From the NCBI GenBank assembly GCA_029548025.1, contig JAKPOE010000073.1, positions 1 through 8,198 of the forward strand: a DNA stretch of 8,198 bases, in the 5' to 3' direction. This DNA is from Spirochaetota bacterium. GTDB taxonomy: Bacteria; Spirochaetota; UBA4802; UB4802. This document shows, in pieces, positions 1 through 4,763 of this stretch. Made by a program: the position numbers and the translations under genes. The notes under the pieces were generated by a model. That model was not told the DNA's origin and did not search any database. It was given only the letters and a program-made list of their open reading frames with translations. The stretch's first letter is position 1; each line of letters opens with the position of its first letter.

Positions 1-512
1 TGCCTGCCGAGCTTGATAAGGATTCATTTTTGAAGTTGCTTGTTGCTGAACTACGGCATCAGGACCCAACACAGCCAATGAATGACCGAGAATTTATAAG
101 TCAGATGGCACAGTTCTCTTCACTGGAACAGATGAGTAATATGAACCAGGCAATTGAGCGTTTGGTACTGCGGTCACAGTCCGGAGAGGCGTTTTCGCTC
201 ATCGGGAAAGAGGTGGAGGCAGTTGATTTTGTTTCACAGCAACTGGTTCGTGGTGTTGCAAGTGGTGTTGTTTACAGGCAGGATGGAGTGAAAATTATTG
301 TTGGTTCTACTGAAGTTTCCCTTAATGATATACATGCAGTATACATGCCCAAAAACAATCTTACAAATGAAAATAAAAAGACACAAAGCAATGAAATAAC
401 TGAGAAAACAAATAATACCGTGAATGAACAAACTAAAGGCATGCAGCAGTATCAGATGAACAATACATTTGTCAGAGGAAGTTCATCAACTATACAACCA
501 TTACGAAATTAG
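1..512 (+). CDS. flgD: Flagellar hook assembly (capping) protein FlgD, 5' end outside window
   Basis: FlgD is the scaffold that caps the growing hook so FlgE subunits can polymerise; it acts outside the cytoplasmic membrane and is itself not kept in the finished hook. The open frame runs unbroken from the window edge (first full codon at position 3) and shows the conserved FlgD start region DKDSFLKLLVAEL followed by QDPTQPM and FSSLEQM. A TTG at 30 lies inside this conserved block (the Leu of SFLKLL), so it is not the true start. Next comes the small beta domain (SLIGKEVEAVD ... VSLNDIHAVYMP), then a polar Asn/Thr/Gln/Lys-rich tail of about 50 residues. The Ig-like domain of the longer enterobacterial FlgD (about 230 residues) is not evident; short FlgDs are known in other phyla. 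The stop TAG lies 19 bases before flgE, so the two are almost certainly cotranscribed. Confidence 0.93.
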   Translation, partial: PAELDKDSFLKLLVAELRHQDPTQPMNDREFISQMAQFSSLEQMSNMNQAIERLVLRSQSGEAFSLIGKEVEAVDFVSQQLVRGVASGVVYRQDGVKIIVGSTEVSLNDIHAVYMPKNNLTNENKKTQSNEITEKTNNTVNEQTKGMQQYQMNNTFVRGSSSTIQPLRN

Positions 513-531
513 ATAACAGGAGTTTTGCGAT

Positions 532-1902
532 ATGATGCGATCACTTTTTGCAGGTGTTTCCGGACTTAAAAATCATCAGACAAGGATGGATGTTATAGGC
601 AACAACATTTCCAATGTTAATACCTATGGATTCAAATACAGCAGAGTCACATTCCAAGATATGCTTTCACAAACAATTTCTGGTGCTGCAAAACCTGAGG
701 AAAACCGCGGTGGTATAAATCCGCGTCAGGTTGGGCTGGGTATGAATATTGCAGCTATTGATAAAATTTTTACTCAGGGAAGTTTGCAGACAACCGGTGT
801 CAATACTGATATGGCAATATCGGGTGATGGTTTTTTTATTGTGGCAGAGGGTCAAAAACATCTATATACAAGGGCTGGCACATTTGCTCTTGATAAAGAT
901 GGGACGCTGGTTAATCCTGCAAACGGGTTAAGAGTGCAGGGATGGATGGCTACAACCAATGCTGCCGGTGAAAAAGTTATCAATACGTCTGGAACGGTAG
1001 AAGATATCATTGTTCCGATTTATGGGAAAGTACCTGCAAAAGAAACCAACTATGTAAAATACAAATGTAACATAGATTCAAAATTACCAATTGTACCCAA
1101 TGATGCCAATGCTATTATGCGAACATCTGCAGGAGTTACAACCAATATTGATATCTATGACAAATTGGGGAATCCTCACCGATTAACGCTCAATTTCTGG
1201 AAAAGCGGAGTAAATGAGTGGACTGCTTCGGCTGCTATTACCGATACAGAACTTGTTACGTTAGATGTACCTAATGGTGGCAACCAGCCAAATCAGATTA
1301 ATGGCTCTTCCAGGGTGGTACTTAAATTTTCACCTGAGGGGCGCATCATGTCAGTGGCTGATGCTAATAGCCCTGATGAAATAAATCAGGGAAAGCTTGA
1401 GGTAAATTTAAGCTATAGGGTAGCAGGTGACCCAACACAGCGCAATGTAAGGCTTGACTTTGGTAGTGCAGGGCTTGTGGAGGGCATTACACAGTTTTCT
1501 TCGCCATCAACCACTAAAGCTGTTGAGCAGGATGGTTACACCATGGGGTATATGGAATCGTTTACGGTTGATAACTCAGGAATTATAACTGCAGTATATT
1601 CAAACGGAACAAAGCAAACGGTTGGGCAGGTAGCTACGGCTGTGTTTACCAATCCGCAGGGTTTGATTGCAGCAGGTGATAATATGTTTGAGTTGTCCAA
1701 TAACTCAGGGTTGCCAAATATTGGACCTGCCGGCGAAGCTGGCAGGGGTACGATAGTAGCTGGGACACTGGAAATGTCTAATGTAGACTTATCCGAACAG
1801 TTTACTGATATGATTATTACCCAGCGAGGATTTCAGGCAAATTCAAGAACAATAACAACATCTGATCAGATGCTTCAAGAATTGATAAATCTGAAGCGGT
1901 AA
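532..1902 (+). CDS. flgE: Flagellar hook protein FlgE, spirochaete type
   Basis: FlgE is the structural subunit of the flagellar hook, the universal joint between rod and filament. The 456 residues contain the N-terminal rod/hook helix motif (NNISNVNTYGFKYSRVTFQDML, split as residues 24-33 and 34-45), a central D1/D2 region, and the C-terminal helix (LSEQFTDMIITQRGFQANSR, then TITTSDQMLQELINLKR). Lys166, Cys179 and Asn180 (KYKCNIDSKLP) fit the self-catalysed lysinoalanine cross-link site of spirochaete hooks; counted from the second Met they are 165, 178 and 179, the numbering I recall for Treponema denticola. The start is ATGATG; CAGGAG at 517-522 is 9 bases before the first ATG, which favours it, though the second is possible. 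Cotranscribed with flgD. Oddly, the last 11 codons are the first copy of a 78-bp tandem repeat that continues past the stop. Confidence 0.97.
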   Translation: MMRSLFAGVSGLKNHQTRMDVIGNNISNVNTYGFKYSRVTFQDMLSQTISGAAKPEENRGGINPRQVGLGMNIAAIDKIFTQGSLQTTGVNTDMAISGDGFFIVAEGQKHLYTRAGTFALDKDGTLVNPANGLRVQGWMATTNAAGEKVINTSGTVEDIIVPIYGKVPAKETNYVKYKCNIDSKLPIVPNDANAIMRTSAGVTTNIDIYDKLGNPHRLTLNFWKSGVNEWTASAAITDTELVTLDVPNGGNQPNQINGSSRVVLKFSPEGRIMSVADANSPDEINQGKLEVNLSYRVAGDPTQRNVRLDFGSAGLVEGITQFSSPSTTKAVEQDGYTMGYMESFTVDNSGIITAVYSNGTKQTVGQVATAVFTNPQGLIAAGDNMFELSNNSGLPNIGPAGEAGRGTIVAGTLEMSNVDLSEQFTDMIITQRGFQANSRTITTSDQMLQELINLKR

Positions 1903-1914
1903 AGAATAGAGTAA

Positions 1915-1938
1915 ATGGGGGTTTTGAAAAACCCCCAT
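1915..1938 (+). terminator. flgE 3' hairpin, repeat copy 1 (no U-tract)
   Basis: ATGGGGGTTTT (1915-1925) is perfectly complementary to AAAACCCCCAT (1928-1938), giving a strong stem 13 bases after the flgE stop. No T-run follows (AGCATAGAG), so this is not a textbook intrinsic terminator. It may block 3' exonuclease, act as a weak or Rho-assisted stop, or simply be part of the repeat. Confidence 0.5.
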
Positions 1939-1992
1939 AGCATAGAGATGCTTCAAGAATTGGTACATCTGAAGCGGTAAAGAATAGAGTAA

Positions 1993-2016
1993 ATGGGGGT
2001 TTTGAAAAACCCCCAT
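1993..2016 (+). terminator. Hairpin, repeat copy 2 (no U-tract)
   Basis: Identical to the copy at 1915-1938, displaced by 78 bases: an 11-base perfect inverted repeat around a GA centre, again without a following T-run. Confidence 0.45.
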
Positions 2017-2070
2017 AGCATAGAGATGCTTCAAGAATTGGTACATCTGAAGCGGTAAAGAATAGAGTAA

Positions 2071-2094
2071 ATGGAGGTTTTGAAAAACCCCCAT
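2071..2094 (+). terminator. Hairpin, repeat copy 3, one mismatch (no U-tract)
   Basis: Third copy, displaced by another 78 bases. The left arm reads ATGGAGGTTTT, so A2075 now faces C and the stem has one mismatch. No compensating change is seen in the right arm, which suggests this copy is not under strong selection for pairing. Confidence 0.4.
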
Positions 2095-2145
2095 AGCATA
2101 GAGATGCTTCAGGAATTGGTACATCTGAAATAATAATATTGTTTT

Positions 2146-2178
2146 AAAGGAGGTCCACAAACCTCCTTTTTATTTTTA
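2146..2178 (+). terminator. Intrinsic terminator of the flgD-flgE transcript
   Basis: AAAGGAGGT (2146-2154), loop CCACAA, ACCTCCTTT (2161-2169), followed by a T-rich tract reaching about 2178. This is a canonical Rho-independent terminator on the plus strand just after the repeat array, and it ends the flagellar transcript if the earlier hairpins do not. It shows that the motA/motB/fli genes that follow flgE in Treponema-type operons are not continued here. Confidence 0.85.
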
Positions 2179-2445
2179 TAGAGATAATCTGCGGACTATT
2201 TAATGTGAGATGATGAAGCATCAGGATGCTGGTATTGATACATTTTCATAGTACCGTAAAAAAAAGAATTTTTTAGTTAAAAACTATTCCTTTTAAGGAT
2301 ATTTTTATTCCTCCGTCTATTTTAGAGGGTAGCATGGTATTATATAATCAGGAATAAAAATGAAATACAAAATTTATTAAATCTTTAAGCAGAAATAATT
2401 GCCATCCATTTAAATAATAATGTAATACAATATGGTTTGTACAGT
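2179..2445. other. AT-rich intergenic region between flgE terminator and amidohydrolase remnant
   Basis: No convincing coding frame. It holds a short perfect inverted repeat AGCATC-AG-GATGCT at 2217-2230 and a perfect 12-base inverted repeat, ATTTTTATTCCT (2301-2312) with AGGAATAAAAAT (2350-2361), separated by 37 bases. The converging units on either side (flgE plus, amidohydrolase minus) make it a transcription-convergence spacer. I see no U-tract terminator for the minus-strand remnant. Confidence 0.6.
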
Positions 2446-3151
2446 TTATAATACATCGTTTCTATATACTATCATGCCACCAACTATCGTCATAATAACC
2501 TTTACGTCTTTAATTTTATCAGGTGATATGGATAAAATGTCATTTGAAAGCACTGCCATATCAGCTACCTTACCCTTGCTCAGTGAACCTTTTTGGTGTT
2601 CCATAAATTCAGCATATGCCGAGCCCATAGTATAAAGGTGAATCGCCCAAAGGCCAGCAGGTAAATCTGCACGATAGTTCCTGTGAATCACGGTATTTTT
2701 TTAATAAACGTACTGTAAATGGTTCCCATGAGTTACCAGTTATAAGCTCTCCTGGTTTTTTCTTTTTAGCTTCTTCATTGATAATCAGGGCAATATCTTC
2801 ACAGGTCTTGTTCCATAAAATTATTTCAGAATAAAAGGAGCCGGCAGCTAAGGTATGGGTATGATTATCATTAAATACGGGAATAAGTGTTTTGCCTTTT
2901 AGATTAATCTTTATTGCAGTATCACCTGCTTTTTTTAATGCTTCCTGTAATTTCCCCAAAAACAATATTCTGCTACCTTTAACAACAATTTCTTCCGGTT
3001 TAGTAATACTATTATCCATAGTAATGATATTCCCATTAAACAGTAACAATATCGTATCACTTTCTTTTTCAACATATGCACGATTCAATGTACAAAACAG
3101 GAATGTGATAGATGCTTCAACAAATCCAGCATGACAATAATGAATAATCAT
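2446..3151 (-). pseudogene. Amidohydrolase (YtcJ-like) remnant with large internal deletion and frame break
   Basis: Reading leftwards from 3151, one frame gives an amidohydrolase start: LLFNGNIITMDNS, EIVVKGSRILFLG, then GKTLIPVFNDNHTHTL with the HxH metal-binding pair, and LITGNSWEPF. It then runs out of frame near 2700 and stops at 2609. A second frame, overlapping it at 2446-2691 or so, gives a typical C-terminal end of the same family: LYTMGSAYAEFMEHQKGSL, KGKVADMAVLSNDIL, VIMTIVGGMIVYRN. YtcJ-type proteins are usually over 500 residues; here about 120 N-terminal and 70 C-terminal residues survive, so the barrel core with the remaining metal ligands is missing. The join lies near an A7 run (minus strand) at 2696-2702. 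The start is also damaged: no ribosome binding site precedes ATG 3151, and the first codons come from repeat-like sequence. Non-functional with high likelihood. Confidence 0.85.
3111..3135 (-). repeat. Possible dispersed REP-like repeat at the 5' end of the remnant
   Basis: GATGCT (3111-3116) and AGCATGAC (3128-3135) form a short imperfect inverted repeat with ATGCT/AGCAT arms. Read on the minus strand it encodes CHAGFVEAS, which resembles the CHAELVEAS/CHAGLDPAS-type peptides I know as by-products of dispersed intergenic repeats in many genomes. This suggests the apparent N-terminus of the amidohydrolase frame is repeat-derived. Only one clear copy is in the window, so dispersal is inferred. 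Confidence 0.4.
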
Positions 3152-3183
3152 AGTTTTTTAGAGGAGGAGCTTGATGCCGGCAG

Positions 3184-3221
3184 GAAAAAATAAAAAAGGG
3201 CAGGTTAACAGCCTGCCCTTT
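3184..3221 (-). terminator. Intrinsic terminator of the sigma factor gene
   Basis: On the minus strand AAAGGGCAGG (3221-3212), a 7-base loop, and CCTGCCCTTT (3204-3195) form a 10-bp stem, followed by a T-rich tract TTTTTTATTTTTT (3197-3185). It begins only 6 bases after the sigma gene stop codon (3230-3228). Strong, canonical Rho-independent terminator in that direction; the plus strand lacks a comparable T-run. Confidence 0.9.
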
Positions 3222-3227
3222 GAGAAA

Positions 3228-4064
3228 TTATTCAATATAATCAGCTAAATACGAAAATCGCTGCTTAATTTTCTGCATTGCTCGGGCTTCTATCTGGCGA
3301 ACTGTTTCAGCAGAAATACCAAACTCATTTCCGACATCCTTTAAAGTAACAGGTTCACTCCCATCAAGCCCAAACCTCTTTGTTAAGATAAGCCGTTCAT
3401 TCTCCATTAATGATTCCATTGCTGACTTTAGTTCCTTTTTTAAATCTCTGCGTGAAATGCTGGTGTCAGGAGAAAGAAATTTTTCGTCGCTTACCACCTC
3501 ATAAAGATTAAATTCGTCGTCATTAAGCGGATATTCTAATGAAACGGTAGGTTGGAATACCTCTAATATATCGCTTACACTTCGTTCATCAATACCCAGC
3601 ATATCTGCAATATCTCTATAAGAAGGTTCTTTCCCTAATTCGTTGGTAAGCTCATCCTGAACCCGTTTAATCTTTTTAAAGAGATCGCCCTTACGGATAG
3701 GAACACGGATAGTGCGGCTTCGTTTTGCAATAAAACGTGTAATATAGTGCTTGATCCAGTATGAAGCATATGTTGAAAAACGGCAGCCCATGTTGTAATC
3801 AAACTTCTCTGCTGCTCTTATTAAACCTAAATTGCCCTCCTGAATCAGGTCAATAAGAGATGACTCTAAATTTGTATAATTTTTTGCAATCTTTACAACC
3901 AGTCGCAAATTAGCATTAATCAACGATTCCTTTGCTTTTTCATCACCGATGCCTTTTTTCTTTGCTAAATCAATCTCTTCTTCCTGAGTGAGAAGTTCAA
4001 CCTGATTAATGGCATTGAAATATTGATTGATAGATAAATCTTCAAAATCGCTATATCTTTTCAT
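3228..4064 (-). CDS. Sigma-70 family RNA polymerase sigma factor (group 2-like)
   Basis: A promoter-recognition subunit of RNA polymerase, 278 residues. Visible regions: 1.2 (SINQYFNAINQ..LLTQEEEIDLAKK, about 11-37), 2.1-2.2 (NANLRLVVKIAKNY, DLIQEGNLGLIRAAEKFD), 2.3-2.4 (FSTYASYWIKHYITRFIAKR, 96-115, then SRTIRVP), region 3 (about 125-200), and the region 4.2 helix-turn-helix (VTLKDVGNEFGISAETVRQI, 239-258). It lacks the long region 1.1 and non-conserved insert of the housekeeping sigma, so it is an alternative, RpoS/RpoH-sized factor; the RpoD-like region 3-4 favours group 2. The usual melting pair WW of region 2.3 is Tyr102-Trp103, and His106 stands where RpoD has the -10-reading Gln. AGGAGG (4075-4070) lies 5 bases before ATG 4064, which supports the start. 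Single-gene transcript between a long AT-rich leader and its own terminator. Whether it is called rpoS cannot be settled here. Confidence 0.92.
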   Translation of the reverse strand: MKRYSDFEDLSINQYFNAINQVELLTQEEEIDLAKKKGIGDEKAKESLINANLRLVVKIAKNYTNLESSLIDLIQEGNLGLIRAAEKFDYNMGCRFSTYASYWIKHYITRFIAKRSRTIRVPIRKGDLFKKIKRVQDELTNELGKEPSYRDIADMLGIDERSVSDILEVFQPTVSLEYPLNDDEFNLYEVVSDEKFLSPDTSISRRDLKKELKSAMESLMENERLILTKRFGLDGSEPVTLKDVGNEFGISAETVRQIEARAMQKIKQRFSYLADYIE

Positions 4065-4160
4065 GGCTGCCTCCTATCCATGATTTCCTCATCACTATAT
4101 TTTAAAGCAATTTATGTGCCAAATACTTCATTTTTTTTTAATATTACAAAAATAATTCAA

Positions 4161-4189
4161 CAGGAATAAAAAAATATTGGGTATTCCTG
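4161..4189. repeat. Inverted repeat CAGGAATA...TATTCCTG
   Basis: CAGGAATA (4161-4168) and TATTCCTG (4182-4189) are perfectly complementary around a 13-base AT-rich centre. On the plus strand a T-rich tract follows (GTATTTTTTATTATTTTTA), so it could end plus-strand transcription, but no plus-strand gene precedes it. It could also be an operator or leader structure of the minus-strand sigma gene. It shares the string CAGGAATAAAAA with 2349-2360. Confidence 0.5.
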
Positions 4190-4230
4190 CGTATTTTTTA
4201 TTATTTTTATTATATAGTAATGAAAAAATC

Positions 4231-4258
4231 TTGAAAGTTACAAATAAATTAGTATACT
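4231..4258 (+). promoter_or_regulatory. Promoter-like sequence on the plus strand, orphan
   Basis: TTGAAA (4231-4236), a 16-base spacer and TATACT (4253-4258) resemble a housekeeping promoter. No plus-strand gene follows before 6769, so it is either chance in AT-rich DNA or drives a short non-coding transcript. Confidence 0.25.
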
Positions 4259-4361
4259 ATTAAAATATAATATAATTAGCTTCTAAAATACTTGATAATT
4301 GGTATAGATAGTGTTCATTACAGTTACAATTGTGCCTAAAAACAAAGAATAAAGTCAACAA

Positions 4362-4378
4362 GTGTATAATAAATACAC
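4362..4378. promoter_or_regulatory. Palindrome GTGTA-N7-TACAC, possible operator
   Basis: Perfect 5-base arms, GTGTA (4362-4366) and TACAC (4374-4378), around TAATAAA. It lies 16 bases from a second site with the same arms at 4394-4410; a third related site lies upstream of rho. About 300 bases upstream of the sigma gene start. Confidence 0.35.
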
Positions 4379-4393
4379 ATAGACATAGTTTAG

Positions 4394-4410
4394 TGTGTAT
4401 TAATTACACA
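4394..4410. promoter_or_regulatory. Palindrome TGTGTA-N5-TACACA, possible operator
   Basis: TGTGTATTAATTACACA: perfect 6-base arms around a 5-base AT centre, the size and symmetry of a dimeric repressor site. Centre-to-centre distance to the site at 4362-4378 is 32 bases, about three helical turns. The binding protein is unknown. Confidence 0.4.
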
Positions 4411-4491
4411 TAATAGAACATTTTTGCCAATATACCATTAATAAATAAACGCACTCACTACAAGCGCGTTAATTGTTATAACTGCATGGTA

Positions 4492-4508
4492 TCTATCCGA
4501 AGGATAGA
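4492..4508 (-). terminator. Stem-loop after rpmE, possible 3' end of rho-rpmE mRNA
   Basis: On the minus strand TCTATCC-TTC-GGATAGA forms a perfect 7-bp stem, extendable to about 11 pairs with two one-base bulges using the flanking GGATAT and TACC. It starts 18 bases after the rpmE stop codon. There is no following T-run, so this may be an RNA-stabilising or Rho-dependent end rather than a classical intrinsic terminator. Confidence 0.45.
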
Positions 4509-4526
4509 ATATCCCATTCCTGTAGA

Positions 4527-4727
4527 TTATTTAATGTTATATTTCTTCTTAAATTTTTCTACACGTCCTGTTGTGTCAATAATCTTTTGCTTCTTGGTAT
4601 AAAACGGATGACAGTTTGAACATATTTCAACGTGCAGATCCTTAACCGTTGAACGAGTGTGAATCTCATTCCCACATGCACACTTTATCACAGTATCAAA
4701 ATATTCAGGATGTATACCTTTTTTCAT
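4527..4727 (-). CDS. rpmE: 50S ribosomal protein L31, zinc-binding type
   Basis: L31 sits at the subunit interface of the 50S ribosome and bridges to the 30S head. The 66 residues match the usual length. The opening MKKGIHPEY is typical of type A L31, and Cys16, Cys18, Cys36 and Cys39 (KCACGNE and [11 protein letters not shown]) form the zinc ribbon, so this is the C+ (zinc-containing) form; the C-terminal [11 protein letters not shown] is also characteristic. AAGGAG (4742-4737) lies 9 bases before the ATG. It follows rho by 36 bases on the same strand and is probably cotranscribed with it, an order also found in Treponema and Borrelia. Confidence 0.97.
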   Translation of the reverse strand: MKKGIHPEYFDTVIKCACGNEIHTRSTVKDLHVEICSNCHPFYTKKQKIIDTTGRVEKFKKKYNIK

Positions 4728-4763
4728 AATAACTATCTCCTTATGCCAAATAATTATATCGCA

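Larger units (their letters stand above)
1868..2128 (+). repeat. 78-bp tandem repeat, about 3.3 copies, starting inside the flgE 3' end
   Basis: The motif TGCTTCAAGAATTG starts at 1871, 1949 and 2027, and with one change at 2105, giving an exact period of 78 bases. Three full units (1871-1948, 1949-2026, 2027-2104) and a partial fourth are present. Each unit carries the flgE tail sequence (Met-Leu-Gln-Glu-Leu-x-x-Leu-Lys-Arg-stop), a short linker, and a GC-rich inverted repeat. Unit 1 has ATAAAT where the others have GTACAT after GAATTG (Ile-Asn in FlgE against Val-His in the copies). Unit 3 has one G-to-A change in the hairpin and unit 4 one A-to-G. The near identity points to recent duplication by slippage or unequal recombination, with the real flgE end as the founder. 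The period is a multiple of three, so frames stay open across the array. Confidence 0.97.
4080..4526. other. AT-rich intergenic region upstream of the sigma gene and downstream of rpmE
   Basis: No credible gene. As both flanking genes are on the minus strand, this should hold the 3' end of the rho-rpmE transcript and the promoter and leader of the sigma gene. Features seen: a hairpin-capable repeat at 4161-4189, a plus-strand promoter-like pair at 4231-4258, two GTGTA...TACAC palindromes at 4362-4378 and 4394-4410, and a stem-loop at 4492-4508. I could not pick a convincing minus-strand -35/-10 pair for the sigma gene. Confidence 0.6.

Noticed and set aside
30..32. TTG start for flgD
   Set aside because: It is the Leu of the conserved DKDSFLKLL motif; coding continues upstream to the window edge.
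1868..2128. CRISPR-like array
   Set aside because: Units are contiguous 78-bp near-identical tandem copies with no unique spacers, and the first lies in flgE.
1843..2160. 105-residue minus-strand frame with a 26-residue repeat
   Set aside because: It is an open antisense frame created by the 78-bp (multiple of three) repeat, overlaps the flgE end, and has no recognisable domain or clear start.
2432..3134. Plus-strand frames opposite the amidohydrolase remnant
   Set aside because: The minus strand encodes recognisable amidohydrolase motifs; the plus frames have none and are shadows.
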